In this document: positions 1 to 10,849 of the stretch, piece after piece | Position numbering within the stretch: position 1 is the first letter of the stretch | Layout of the letters: every line of letters starts with the position of its first letter | Assembly: GCA_944548615.1 (NCBI GenBank) | Contig: OX155954.1 | Coordinates: 5,576,924 to 5,640,923, forward strand | Direction of reading: 5' to 3' | Length of the DNA: 64,000 bases | DNA from: Micropterix aruncella | Taxonomy: Eukaryota; Arthropoda; Insecta; Lepidoptera; Micropterigidae | Notes under the pieces: generated by a model | Databases searched by the model: none | What the model saw: only the letters and a program-made list of their open reading frames with translations | Told to the model about the DNA's origin: nothing | Program-made: the position numbers and the translations under genes

Positions 1-620
1 AATCAATAAAAAGAGCATATATTCCGAGAACGAGCGCAATCGAAAGCGACAATCGACGACCCGACGCGACGCACGGTGTCCCTAATGGCGGCAAACTCGG
101 CCCATTCATTAAGAGAATGTATGGAAAGTGGAAAGAAGTGGGCATTATCTACTTGACGATTGCAATCTTACCCATAATATAATAGTATTGCGCGCGAGGC
201 TGGCAAGCCGGTGCATTTCCCCGCCGCCTGGGAAAATGCCGCGCGCACAGCACAGCCAGGAATTTAAACTTGCACAATGGACACTTTTCACAGTATTGTG
301 GCGCGGCTGCTGCAGGGGGAAAAACTAGCCGAAGCATGTGCGAAAAAGAACTCGGCCGATTGCGCGGAACATTTCAATTGCAGTATTACCGCTAATTTAT
401 TGGTGTTATAAAAAGAGAATGTAGACCCGACAGATGCGGCGCTGAGAGAGAACTTTATTACAGTTACAAACAATCCGCACTGAGGGCAAGTGACCAGCCA
501 ACCAACTGGTTTGCATATACGTCAAATCAAATCAAAATCAAACCAAATCAAATCAAGTTTCTTGTATTGAAATCACGGTTGTTTAGACAGTACGCAATAC
601 AGTGGGAGCTAATGGGACCT
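1..620. other. GC-richer, single-copy-looking DNA without a recognisable gene
   Basis: The first 470 bases are richer in CpG than most of the window and do not resemble any repeat elsewhere in it. Short frames on both strands (about 60 codons) have no recognisable motif, signal peptide or splice context, so none is called. A short run of CAAAT-type repeats lies at about 523-556. The segment could be regulatory or untranslated sequence of a gene outside the window, but nothing proves this. Confidence 0.3.
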
Positions 621-839
621 TGCTGAGTTGGCCATGAAGAACCATTTTGTTCAGGGTTGGTGACACTCACGGGTCAGCACCCATCCGGCTGCCTCCACGC
701 ATGAAGTGCGAGCCCGGGCAGGACTCTGGCCTTAGGGCTAGTTTCCCTTAGGAGTCAACCTTCTGGCGCTCCTGGACGGTCTGCGCATTGTGCGGCGTAC
801 GCCAATCAATTGTGCATTCTGACTAACAGTCGGGGGAGA

Positions 840-1272
840 CTGGAAGCAGTACTGATTCCTATAGAGCGGGGGTGGTTGCTGACCTTACGGCGACTGCTCT
901 CGAAACGACCATCAGCTACCCGATTCCGGGTGAACAGCCGGGCAAAGGATGCCGTGGTCCGCGATAGTTTCGGTTTACACCGTTTCACCGCTTCGTAAGG
1001 GAGAGGACCGCGCAAGCGACCTCGAACTCGTAACCAGTCGAGTGACCGGAGTAATCTGGTCGCAACTGGAAGTAAGGGCGCTGTAAGCCCGCTGGGTAAC
1101 ATACCTGGTTATCTCGCGGATAAGGCGTTGGCCTCTTACGGGCATGTGGCGGAGCTTGACGGTGGACTGTTTTGTCCAAGTATTCTGCGCTCACTTCACG
1201 AGAGATAGAACGACTAATCGTTAAAACTTCCTGAGGTGACGGGTTCTCCTGTTGTAGTTGACAACTCTATTT
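840..1272 (-). repeat. Repeat A, copy 1 (first of a tandem pair)
   Basis: Repeat A is the commonest family in the window. Its minus-strand start is marked by CAACGGGCGAACCCGTCACC-like sequence (here 1238-1265, reversed). Conserved landmarks are a GGCCAACGCCTTA-type block, CCGACTGGTTACGAG and AAGTCGCTTGCG. This copy is followed directly by a second in the same orientation. Short frames inside it are not conserved between copies, so it is treated as non-coding. The class is not certain; a LINE 3' region or its non-autonomous derivative is the likeliest reading. Confidence 0.8.
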
Positions 1273-1276
1273 GTCT

Positions 1277-1690
1277 CCTATAGAGGGGGGGTAGTTGTTC
1301 ACCTTACGGCGACTGCTCTTAAAACGACTAATCGGATTCCGCCGGATAAAGGACGCCGTGGTTTGCAATAGATTAGGTAGACACCGTTTCATCACTACGC
1401 AAGGAAGAAAACCGCGCAAGCGACCTCGAACCCGTAACCAGTCGGGAGATCGGAGTAATGTGGTTGCAACTGGTAGTAAGGGCGCGAGTGTCGGCCCGCA
1501 GGCTGATTAACCTGGTTATCTCGCGGTAAGGCGTTAGTCTCTTACGGGCGTGTGGGGTAACTAGACGGTGGACTATTTCGTCCTAAGTCTTCTGAGATCA
1601 CCTCACGGGAGACAGAACGATCAATATTCCGTAAAACTTCATGAGGTGACGGGTTCGTCCGTTGTAGTTGACAGCTCTAGGACCTGTCAG
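1277..1690 (-). repeat. Repeat A, copy 2 (second of a tandem pair)
   Basis: This is a diverged head-to-tail partner of the preceding copy. Both begin on the plus strand with CTATAGAG followed by a G-rich run and then CCTTACGGCGACTGCTCT, and both end with GGTGACGGGTTC and GTTGTAGTTGACA. The matching truncation point argues for duplication of an already inserted copy rather than two independent insertions. Confidence 0.8.
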
Positions 1691-2145
1691 GACCTAACAG
1701 GACCATCAGTGTTTCATAGTTGTCATAGTGGTAGTCTCGCATTGTTCGTAGGGCGTTTTAATTTGATCGCGGAACGTCTCGTGTCTTTACGGTACCGGTC
1801 TCATCAATTTTTACAAAAGATAAAAAGTCTCAGCATCGTCCGATCTATCATTACGCCCAGAAATCCAGCCGACATGCGACAGGCAAGCTTTTGTTTGCAC
1901 GGACAAAACGTGAAAAAGATACCGCAATAATAAATGGCTATGTGTAACGGTCGATAGCAATATAAGGCTTGGCTCTATACATTCGTAGTCGTTGTTACGT
2001 CTCTTGGCGGCCCCGCCTTGCTGCCTCGCGTAGGTGTTGTTTGTAATTCAATTATATGGACGAAAGTTGCGTCAAGGAATTTTTAAGTGGGAATGAAAGG
2101 AGCAATGATAGATATGTGGATGAGAAAAATACTTATTCATTACAT
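1691..2145. other. Unassigned sequence
   Basis: A short direct repeat of AGGACCT/AGGACCA occurs at about 1678-1705, just after repeat A. Beyond that I see no repeat match inside the window and no credible coding frame. Confidence 0.3.
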
Positions 2146-2735
2146 TACATTACATTTTCGTCGTGTCCAATTGACGGCTAAAGACCGCTCTTGGACGTGT
2201 GAAAATAATTGTGCTAGGTAGTAAGTCTTGTTACTACTCTTTTCTGAACATACATAGGTAGTCAAGAATTAACTACTAGCTTGTCAAACTATAAATATAA
2301 ATAATCAAAATAGAAGCCTAATATTTGTAAGTAGTTAGTAATTTGAAAAGATACGTAGTAAAATTATTCATCGTAATATTGAAATTGTCAGTAAAATGTT
2401 AAATAATCAAATTAAATCTACGTTATGCATTTTAAACTAAAAGTACATATATAAGACCATATAAAATAATCAGACAATAAGGCTCTACTTTTTAAGTAAT
2501 TTAAATGGGCACAATATTTGAAAAATCATGGCCCTCAAATTCGGCCATATTAAAGAAAGGGTGGCCTATCAGCATCTCCTTGATGTTTTTTTGAATTTTA
2601 TGCCCTCCAGCTGTTTAAATTTTGTAGGGAGTAGATTATAAAATTTTATGCTAAGATACAAGTAGCTTTTCTGTACTTTTGCGTGTCGTCAGTCGTGCTA
2701 CTTCAACCAGACCTATCATAAACAATAAGACCCTC
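2146..2735 (-). mobile_element. LINE 3' end with decayed ORF2 C-terminus
   Basis: Read on the minus strand, 2730-2555 encodes a block resembling the tail of non-LTR retrotransposon ORF2, with YLSIKFYNLLPTKFKQLEG followed by a Lys/Arg-rich stretch and a stop. LINE ORF2 proteins commonly end with a 'FN.LP..(I/L)K..' segment of this kind. About 400 bases of AT-rich 3' UTR follow, ending in a short (TAATG)n-type tail at 2146-2167, which is typical of a LINE terminus. The rest of the element is absent, as in a 5'-truncated copy. Confidence 0.55.
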
Positions 2736-2885
2736 CATAAGGTCGACATACACGAAGAAAAATATTAGATTTCTTATTACATTATAATTTTGTTATTACG
2801 CTTTTCTACAGAATAATGACGGTCCAATCGTAATTTTGTCACATTACAAGGAATTTTGTTAAAGCTCCGTTTCTTGATTATATGT

Positions 2886-3140
2886 AGTTATTTATTTATT
2901 TATTAAGGGAAACACACAGTATGATGCAGTATACATAAATACAAATTTTATATATACTAAGATACAAAACCGGTTACGGATTTCCTATGAATTACAAATT
3001 CATATTTATTTCAATTATAGTACATTTTAGTAATTTTTTGCCTATTTCCCAGTAAAAAACATATCACAAATGCTTGAGTTGGGTATATATGTTTGCTGGG
3101 AGAGCAAAGCAACGGCGTGTATGTGTGTGTGTGTGTCAAC
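2886..3140. repeat. (TTTA)n tract and (GT)n tract in AT-rich sequence
   Basis: A (TTTA)n run at 2886-2905 has the form of a retroelement tail in reverse orientation. A (TG)n run lies at 3117-3137. No coding frame or recognisable element body is visible between them. Confidence 0.4.
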
Positions 3141-3169
3141 TTTGCCAAAGAGCGTAATTTTAATTTTTA

Positions 3170-3530
3170 TTTTTATCATCGACGGCTATATTGCTAGATT
3201 TGACAATTAATTTAAATTTAGATATTTTTAGTATACGCTTATCTATTTTCATGACCATTATATTATTGCCTTGATAATTATGACTTCAGACATTGAGCTC
3301 TTTTTATGATCAGCAATTTTGATTATTAGATTATTTTCTATTTATCAATGGTTTTCAAACCAATTATAATTTACTAAAATTAATTTATATTGCCACAACT
3401 ATATCATGATAGTTAAAATTCTTTAATTAATTACATTATTAAAAATTTTAAAGGCAAAGACGCATCCAAGTGTAGGAAAGCCTACCTACTGGAGCAGAAC
3501 TAAATTGTATTGCTTTGTATTGTATTGTGT
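3170..3530 (+). repeat. Retroposon 3' end with (TTGTA)n tail (repeat C, copy 1)
   Basis: This segment matches 30557-30850 in inverted orientation. The shared part includes GACGCATCCAAGTGTAGGAA, a CTACTGGAG block and a terminal pentanucleotide tail of TTGTA units. A shared body ending in a simple-repeat tail is the pattern of LINE or SINE 3' ends. Confidence 0.6.
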
Positions 3531-3545
3531 GAGAGAGAAAAAGAG

Positions 3546-3580
<35 letters not shown>

Positions 3581-3616
3581 GTATGCCTGCATCTGTAATT
3601 GTGTGTGTGTGTGTGG
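3527..3616. repeat. (GA)n and (GT)n microsatellites
   Basis: A GAGA-rich tract runs from about 3529 to 3577 and a (GT)n tract from 3600 to 3615. They follow the retroposon tail immediately and are simple sequence with no sign of coding use. Confidence 0.9.
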
Positions 3617-3741
3617 GAGGATTTATACCGTATTTTATATTATATTGTATTTATATCAATACATTTTATTTTACTGTGTAGTTAAAGAAAATTACCTACC
3701 TGATAAAGTGTCAATAATAAATAAAAAGCATTAATAAATGG

Positions 3742-4083
3742 TCAAACCTCCATAGTAAATAATACTGATATCAGTATCCTATATCCTAAGGATATACCAA
3801 TAATACTATTGTCTTGACTCAAATCGCTTGACAGGATTTTAGATACTGATTGCTTGTATGCAGTTATTGATGTATTGAATATATCAACAATTCCTAGTTG
3901 TTTATTGTAAAGATCACAGCAACGAGCAATAATTCCATTCCTGGATGCAATCGTATTAAAACGAGGAAGTATCAACGTATCAACATGTTCCTTACGGTTA
4001 TTACGAAAATAACAGTATACTGTAGGTTCAACATGATTCATGTTCCTACTTACGACCTTACGTATGAAATGACATGCTGTCAT
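3742..4083 (-). pseudogene. LINE ORF2 C-terminal fragment (open, 113 codons)
   Basis: The minus-strand frame is open for 113 codons and ends with a stop. It includes LILPRFNTIASRNGIIARC, then DLYNKQLGIVDIFNTSIT, then a short Lys/Ser-rich end. The order 'LPR.NT..., LYN..., DIF.TS...' is what is seen at the end of jockey/CR1-type non-LTR retrotransposon ORF2 proteins, just after the reverse transcriptase. No upstream RT is present, so this is a 5'-truncated relic although its frame is not broken. The assigned start is only the first available codon, not a real initiation site. Confidence 0.55.
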
Positions 4084-4139
4084 ATTTAAAGCAAGAACTT
4101 GAGGTCGCGAAGTAATGAAATAGCATAACGTTTTGTCTC

Positions 4140-4187
4140 TTGCCGTCTCTTTCCGAAATGATGGCCCATTTCGGAAAGAGACGGCAA
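4140..4187. other. Perfect 21-bp inverted repeat (hairpin)
   Basis: The arms at 4140-4160 and 4167-4187 are exact reverse complements (core TGCCGTCTCTTTCCGAAATG) separated by only six bases. An RNA copy from either strand would fold into a 21-bp perfect hairpin. Perfect pairing suggests a recent origin or selection. No repeat copy of it is seen in the window. Confidence 0.85.
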
Positions 4188-4559
4188 TATTAAAATATTA
4201 AAATACCATTCTAGGTTGCTGCGAGCTACGTAAGTACGGATACATCTACAAATAATAGTATGGAAGTACATTAAAATATGTACTGTTGGGACTGAGGGGA
4301 CTGAGGACTGCGAACGCCGTTCATAAAACACGCGGCGAGTGTTGTCACAGCACTAGTCTCTGTGCCGGTCCCTGCACCTCAGACACCGCTTACATTTAGC
4401 ACAGTCGTCAACTGTATGTTACTTCATTACGGCAGTATACATTCCCATTCCGTACGTATAATTGCTACAATACATCGTAGGGCAGTATCATTACTGGAAC
4501 AGATCTACAACATGCCCGTTACATGGTAAATACCGTCACGCCAACATCGTTACTAATTA

Positions 4560-4970
4560 ATTATTAATAATTAATAAATAATATTAGTGCCATCTATCGC
4601 AATTTTTATATACGCTGATTACGTCAAATAAATAATACGGAGATTTATAATGCCATCTATTAGTCTATATGAACTTTAAAGTGCGTAAATATTACGTATT
4701 GAAACCTGTATACCAAACTAAAAATTGACATCCCTATGTAAATAATATTAACAGAATAAGAGCTACGGTTTAAAAATTCGTTGGTTATTATATTATTAGT
4801 TTGTAACGATGCGTATAGCCGTGTTTAGAGCGTCATCTACAGTGCGACGCCATACTGTTATGTCACGAAAGCCGCAATACTGATCAGAACAAATGAAGAT
4901 TAATATTTTTTTGGAACTTTAAGTGCCATCTACACGTTGCGTTTCGTAGTAAAGTCGTAGTTTCCTAATT
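4560..4970 (+). repeat. Repeat D, copy 1 (about 400 bp; inverted partner near 44790)
   Basis: This region matches 44790-45145 in the opposite orientation. Shared landmarks in order are a GCCATCTAT block, AATAATACGGAGA, GCCATCTATTAGTCTAT, AAGTGCGTAA, GTCATCTACAGTGCGACG and GCCATCTACACGTTGCGT. The motif (G)CCATCTA recurs about every 90-200 bases. It is non-coding and I cannot assign a class. Confidence 0.7.
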
Positions 4971-4984
4971 ATAGTACAGCATTG

Positions 4985-5524
4985 GGCAATCTGATACGCT
5001 ATAAAATCAATGCTAAACGCTATCAAAACTAAATTCGCCCAACGTCATTTTTCTTTTCTAGCTATCCGACTACACAAAAGAATACATTCGGAATTATAAT
5101 ATTAACTGTCCTGACTTACTAAATAAAATTAATCTCCGTGTTCCTTCCAAACTCAATAGATTTAACCCTGCTCTTCATGTTCCTCATGCTGGTACCAACT
5201 ATAGGCAAAATGCATTTCTGTGGCGAACAAGTGACAATTTCAATGACATGATTAAACGCTTTGACTTTGATCTATTCTGTACGAGTGTTAACTCAGCTAG
5301 GCAGCGGCTGAACAGTGAATTTTTTAGCATTAATTGTTGAATAATTTTTGATGCATTCTTATTCGATAGCTTTAATTGAAAGATCACATATGTTTCTACA
5401 ACGTTATTTAAACGTGAAAACCTTTAATTGGCTCTCTGCTATGTTACTCCGGCATTGTTAAATTATAATTAGCTGTTGGTTTTCCTGAAAATAAATAGAT
5501 AAATAAATAAATAAATAAATTAAA
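4985..5524 (+). mobile_element. LINE 3' end with ORF2 C-terminus (family X, copy 1)
   Basis: From about 5108 the plus strand reads CPDLLNKINLRVPSKLNRF, then ALHVPHAGTNYRQNAFLW, then FDLFCTSVNSARQRL, and stops at about 5338. This is the classic final segment of jockey-like ORF2 proteins. Upstream, a second frame carries a related block, so at least one frameshift is present. A 3' UTR of about 180 bases ends in (AAAT)n at 5498-5520. A shorter copy of the same end lies inverted at 10265-10543. Confidence 0.75.
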
Positions 5525-5681
5525 AGTGAAGTTAGATACCATACGAGGAAGAAAAATTATGACGGAATGGTTGATTGAGCTAGGAAGGAACGAAACGGAG
5601 AAATTAGTTAATTATAGTACTGTATAAGAATACCAAACTACATGAAATTACTACTTTTATGTATATGTATAGATTATATGT

Positions 5682-5915
<234 letters not shown>

Positions 5916-6374
5916 GTGTATGTATATGTGTAGATGTATATGTTTATATGTGTATGTGTATATATGATTATTTAATATTATTATGTATATTATGTTACTA
6001 AATTATAAGTATATGTAAAATTTGTGTAAATATAGAGCTACCACGTAAAGCAATGCTACATTATGTTACAAACTAAAAAAAAAAGGAAAAAATAATACAT
6101 AAAAGTCTACCTTAGTACGGGCATTACTCCAGCAAGGTAGATTTTAATCTTATTAATTTAGTATTATAAATGTGTGTGAAATATTATTAAATAAATAAAA
6201 TAAATAAATAAATGGTTATATGCTCACCCTATTGATCGCTAAAGTTCTTGGACATGGCAATTAAAGAAGAGGAAGTAAATTTTTATATAATTATACAGGT
6301 TTATAAACAAATTCGCCAACCAGCGTTTCGCAGGGGGGAATGTACGGATTCCAGATTAACGACCAGTGCGGGTA

Positions 6375-6391
6375 CCCCCCCCCCCCCCCCC
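6375..6391. repeat. C homopolymer, 17 bases
   Basis: An uninterrupted run of C on the plus strand in an otherwise AT-rich neighbourhood. On the minus strand this is a G run, prone to slippage and length error. Confidence 0.9.
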
Positions 6392-6639
6392 TTATCATCC
6401 ATTCACTCCCTCTCCGAAGCCATAATAATAAGCCACGCGGAAATCTTATTACTAGGGATTCTTTCAAAGGAAGAACCAATTATATTTTCTTGGAGACCTT
6501 CTCTTCTTTATGTGCTCATTTGAGTAACTTTGAGCATCCTTCAATCATAATCATAAGTTTTTTATTCAAAATAGTACGAAATCGTAACTTTTTGACGTCA
6601 TTAATGCATACAAACATACATAAATGATAAAAAATTAAG

Positions 6640-7793
6640 ATATTGTGACATTATAACAAATTATTGTGATATATAACGTGATATTAATAATCGAGGTAAC
6701 CATTTTATTTCCAGGGGTCTTTGTCGTCTAGATAATCATTTATTTTATAGTAGCCCTTTGAGTACAGCTTCTTCTTAATAAATGACTTAAATTGTATCAC
6801 AGATAAATTTTGCATGTTTTCTGGGACTTTATTGGAGAAGCGTATACATTGCCCTTTGAATGATTTTGTGGTTTTGGAGAGTCGACTTTTATGGTCAGCA
6901 AGTTTATTTTTATTTCTAGTTTTGACACCATGCCTATCAGAGTTTTTTAAAAACAGTTCTTTATTTTTATGCACATACATTAAGTTTTCATAGATGTAAT
7001 GAGATGCAAGTATCAAAATATTGATTTCTTTAAATTTTCCGCGTAACGACTGTCTAGCACCCAATTTATAAATAGCGCGGATGGCTCGTTTCTGTAGTAT
7101 AAATATTTTATCAGCGTCAGCAGCATGACCCCACAGCAAGATGCCATACGACATCAAGCTGTGAAAATAGCTGAAGTAAACCAGCCTCGCGGTGTCTATA
7201 TCTGTTAAATTACGATTTTTTTACAGCATATGCCGCAGAACTTAGCCTGTCGGCCAATTTCTTAATGTGTGGGCCCCATTGTAGCTTTTTATCTAAAGTG
7301 ATACCAAGGAATACAGTGGAATCGACCAGTTCTAGGCGCTCATTTTTTATTATAATATTTGGCCCTATTTGCTTTACGTTTGGAAGTGAGAATTGTATAC
7401 ATTTTGTTTTCTTTTCATTTAGTAGCAGATTGTTTGCTGTGAACCATTCCACAACATTCGAGATAGAATCATTCACATCGTCATAATTATTTTGTTGTCT
7501 ACCTACTTTGAATAGCAAAGAGGTATCATCTGCGAATAAAACTATCTCACAATTTGGTTTAACTGTGTAAGGTAAATCATTTATATAAATAAGAAAAAGG
7601 AACGGTCCAAGTATTGAACCTTGCGGTACTCCCATGTATACTAACGAGCCGGATGATCTCTCTCCGCCAACATCAACCTTCTGAACCCTATCATTTAAAT
7701 AGTTTTTAAGAAGGGCTAATGAGCTACCTGTAATGCCGTAGTGTTCAAGTTTCCTAACCAATGTGTCGTGCTGTACGCAGTCAAAGGCCTTGG
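6640..7793 (-). mobile_element. 5'-truncated LINE with reverse transcriptase domain (jockey/CR1 type)
   Basis: On the minus strand the first part (7793-7210) carries reverse transcriptase motifs in order: SKAFDCVQHDTLV (motif A region), GVPQGSILGPFLFLIYINDL (motif B), and FADDTSLL (catalytic motif C with both Asp), then FLGITLDKKLQW (thumb). An A-run at about 7220 shifts the frame by one base. The reading then continues as YFSYFHSLMSYGILLWG and RAIRAIYKLGARQSLRG (7157-6705) and stops. Together these give the last roughly 360 residues of an ORF2; the endonuclease and fingers are missing. A short 3' UTR runs to about 6640. It resembles RT proteins commonly annotated in insects as 'transposon BS' or 'X-element'. 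Inactive: truncated and frameshifted. Confidence 0.92.
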
Positions 7794-8039
7794 ATCTATT
7801 ATATCTATTATATAATCTAAACCTAACCTTAAATCTATGCTCAGCCTCTATACAAAGTTGATGCTGTATTTAAAAGAAGCTGTTCCTCGTCGTATAAATG
7901 CGAACTCAACTGGATATTTAGTTGCACCATATGAAAATTCTTTTGTTTTGGTCTATTCGGGGTTGCAAATAATTTGCAATCTACAATCTTCGCGGATTTT
8001 GCTCTACTAATATAAACTTGAATTTTAAAATACGAGGGG

Positions 8040-8348
8040 TGTCATTTACTAAGGGCGAACCCGCCACCCCAGGGAGTTATAACGACATCACGCCATTCTG
8101 TCTTTAATGGAGGGAACGCAAAGACTTTAGGGATAAAACAATCCACAGTAAAGCTATGCCAGCAGCCCAGAAGCTCCAACGCCTTACCGCGAGGCACTGT
8201 ATATTGCTTACCAGCGGTTTGACCTCGCGCCCTTACTACCAGATTTAGACGGATTTCTCCATTCTCAAGTCAAGTGGTTATGGATTTGAGGTCGCTTGCG
8301 CAACGTCTATCTGACGCAAGCGGTAATTCAGCTCGAATTTATCGTAGT
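8040..8348 (+). repeat. Repeat A, copy 3 (partial)
   Basis: Starts with AAGGGCGAACCCGCCACCCC and carries the A landmarks CTCCAACGCCTTACCGCGAGG and GAGGTCGCTTGCGCAAC. It lacks the 3' part seen in the longest copies. The breakpoint abuts the MITE relic at 8349. Confidence 0.75.
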
Positions 8349-8920
8349 TCGATATTTTAAAAAAACGTTTATTTTGTTTTTACACGACTGCTTAAAAAAA
8401 GGAGTGTTACGTCTTTAGGATTCATGCATATGTTTTCCGTTTCTTTATTCCACCACAACTTCTAAACGCTTGAAGCGATTTAGAAGTGTGTGGTATTGTT
8501 AGAACCTTTATGTCATTTTTAGTGTCATAGTGCTGAAATGTCAAATAATAATTATCTAAATGTCCATTGTCAATAAGTTAGAAAACATATATCGTGTTTA
8601 GTCGGAACTAAAAAGTCTGATGGAGTACATTTTGGAAATATATATGTATCTATGCGGACAAAAACACAAAACACAACGCAGGGCGAACTTCATTTTCTTA
8701 CGAAACGTGCTTTTTACCACAAACATTTTTTTTCTAATAATTCTAAATACAGCAGTTCACTTCACAAGTGAAGTCGTGTTTTTAGCCTTTTTAATGGCAT
8801 TACTTTTAGAGCAACCAAGAAGTTTTAAACATAGCGTATAAAATACTTTTATTTCGATAAGCTAGCATTCTTAGTTTCTATAACATTAAGGCTTATGTTG
8901 GTGACTGGGATTCATTGCTC
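8349..8920 (+). mobile_element. Half of a GAGCAATGAATC-ended MITE, split by another MITE
   Basis: Bases 8349-8381 and 8780-8920 together match 58850-59034 continuously. The left part ends TTTATTTTGTTTT and the right part resumes AGCCTTTTTAATGGCATTAC, then GCTAGCATTCTTAGTTTC and finally GGATTCATTGCTC. The intact relative at 58677-59034 shows that this copy lacks its left half and was later interrupted by the element at 8382-8779. Confidence 0.75.
8382..8779 (-). mobile_element. ACACGACTG-ended MITE, copy 1
   Basis: The element begins ACACGACT and ends AGTCGTGT. Its boundaries are set precisely because the flanking sequence is uninterrupted in the related copy near 58875. Flanks are T runs, consistent with insertion into an A/T run. 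Internal landmarks shared with 28639-29048 include GGAGTGT, GTTTTCCGTTTCTTTATTCC and GTCATTTTTAGTGTCAT. It has no coding capacity. Superfamily unknown to me. Confidence 0.8.
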
Positions 8921-9401
8921 CCGCGTGTATAAACATTTGCAAATTAATATCGATAACCGACTATTATGGCGTGTAATGTGGTAATTTTCACACAATTAGC
9001 AATAAATACGCACAAAATGTAATAAATTCATAATCCAGATTGCAGTCGACCCCGTAAAGCGGCATATAAATCAATCCAACAAAGAAGTGACCAAACCACA
9101 ACGTGTGAAAACGCCTTTATAACAATGGCTGTTTCGTAACGCTGTTTATCGAATTGGGCTAAATTATTAAGAGGCGGCTGCGACGCTATCATTTACATAC
9201 AAAGCAGCGAGACAAGCACAGAATGAGAAAGACTAGATAATTTCTCGCGGAAATCGGGAGATGGATTTTGCGCAGGCTGGTATGCTCATATTTGTATTTC
9301 CTTTCCCGGCCTATCAACTAACGCCAAGGAGGGAGAATACTGTGAAAGCGATACATTTATTGTCGAGATAGAGACAGAAATATCCTTTTTGAGACCATTT
9401 C

Positions 9402-9660
9402 CGGATTGAAGTCTGTCTGTGTGTGTCGATTGAGTTGCAATTTGGCATGCAGAAATCATTTGGTTATGGCAAGATTTGGTATTGTTTCTTTTGTGGTTTA
9501 CAACATTACCACTATTCTTTTAGAGCTCCATTCAGGTGGAAGTCTGTCTGTGTGTCTGTGTGTATTCCTTCACGATAGCGCCCAAACTCTCAATCCGATT
9601 GATCTATGCAATTTGGCATGCAGGCATCATTTGGTAATGACAAGAGTCGAAAGGCTGTAG
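9402..9660 (+). repeat. Two diverged direct repeats sharing GAAGTCTGTCTGTGTGT
   Basis: The blocks beginning at about 9408 and 9540 both run through GAAGTCTGTCTGTGTGT to CAATTTGGCATGCAG and ATCATTTGGT. The second is longer by an internal segment. This looks like part of an interspersed repeat; the class is unclear and there is no convincing protein. Confidence 0.45.
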
Positions 9661-9809
9661 TTGAAATCATTCCACCAGAGGGCGCAGTAGCCTCAATCTC
9701 AAAATATTGGACTTAGAGAATCGAAATTTGGTGCACAGATGCCTCGTTGGACAATCTCATATAAAAGCTATCGGTTGGAATATCTCATATAAAGGCTACA
9801 CTAACAATA

Positions 9810-10819
9810 CAGTAAAACCCGCTTATATCGAACCCGCATATAACAAATTCCCGCTTATATCGAACATTTTTTGCGGTCCCTTGAATTTTCCTATGCTGAT
9901 AGTACTAATTTTCCCGCATTCATCGAACCCGCTTAAATCGAATTCCCGCTTATTTCGAACCAAATTTTCGCTCCCTTGGTCCAAATGTTACCCAGATATA
10001 TCTGGGTAACATTATATCAAAGATCTTGAAAAAATGCCATAACATTCAGAATTTTTTGAAATGTGTTGGATAAAAACAAGAGAATAGACAATGATTACAG
10101 GAAAAGTCACATTTATAAATGATAAACATGTTTTTATTGAACATTATGATGACTTTTATCGAGGGTTGATTGCTTAAGGTGTTGGGTAGCTGCAGAGATG
10201 GTCAGATTCTCTATTTTGTACAGCATCCTGAATATCTCGTAAATTTGCAAGTTCAAAATTATATGAGTCGCAAACAAAAAATATATTTATTTATTTATTT
10301 TTAGGAAAACCAACAGCTAATTATAATTTAACAAAAAGATGGAGATAACAGAAGGCCAATTAAAGGTTTTCACGTTTAAGTAACGTTGTAGAAACATATG
10401 TGATCTTTCAATTAAAGCTATCGATTAAAAATGTATCAAAAATTATTCAACAATTAATGCTAAAGATAAAGAATTCACTGTTCAGCCGCTGCCTAGCTGA
10501 GTTAATACTCGTACAGAATAGATCAAAGTCAAAGCATTTAATCTGGAAATATGTTTGTATTTGATCATATTAATTATTGAAAACGCATTTCAACCCTAAT
10601 ATTGGTGTCCTCTATTAAAAGACTCTGATGTTAGTAGTAGAAAGACATTTATTTCCAAGATCTTTGATTTTCACTCATTTTCTGGCCTTTACAAGTAAAA
10701 ATAGACGTTTCCAACCTTATAACGAATTCCCGCTTAAATCGAATTTTTACTTCGACCCCCTAAACTATCGAATTTTTTCTTCGACCCCTCCCTCCCACCG
10801 ATGTAAGCGGGTTTTACTG
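9810..10819. mobile_element. Pogo/Tigger-like non-autonomous DNA element
   Basis: The ends are CAGTAAAACCCGC and GCGGGTTTTACTG, each bounded by TA (9808-9809 and 10820-10821). TA target duplication with CAG...CTG ends is characteristic of the Tc1/mariner superfamily, and the tip resembles pogo/Tigger elements. Several subterminal copies of CCCGCTTATATCGAA-like sequence occur at both ends (9820-9960 and 10728-10800). No transposase reading frame is present, and a LINE end interrupts the middle (10265-10543). Confidence 0.8.
10265..10543 (-). mobile_element. LINE 3' end (family X, copy 2) nested in the pogo-like element
   Basis: Minus-strand sequence matches 5265-5520: the ORF2 end with SARQRLNSEFF, the stop, then a 3' UTR containing AATTGGCCTTCTGTTATC-like and AATTAGCTGTTGGTTTTCC sequence and an (AAAT)n tail at 10268-10290. 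It is severely 5' truncated. The pogo-like sequence continues on both sides, so this insertion is the younger event. Confidence 0.8.
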
Positions 10820-10849
10820 TATTTATATTTCGCTATACATTTTAATCAA

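Noticed and set aside
840..1690. Arg-rich frames on both strands in repeat A
   Set aside because: They differ between the two tandem copies and contain no recognisable motif.
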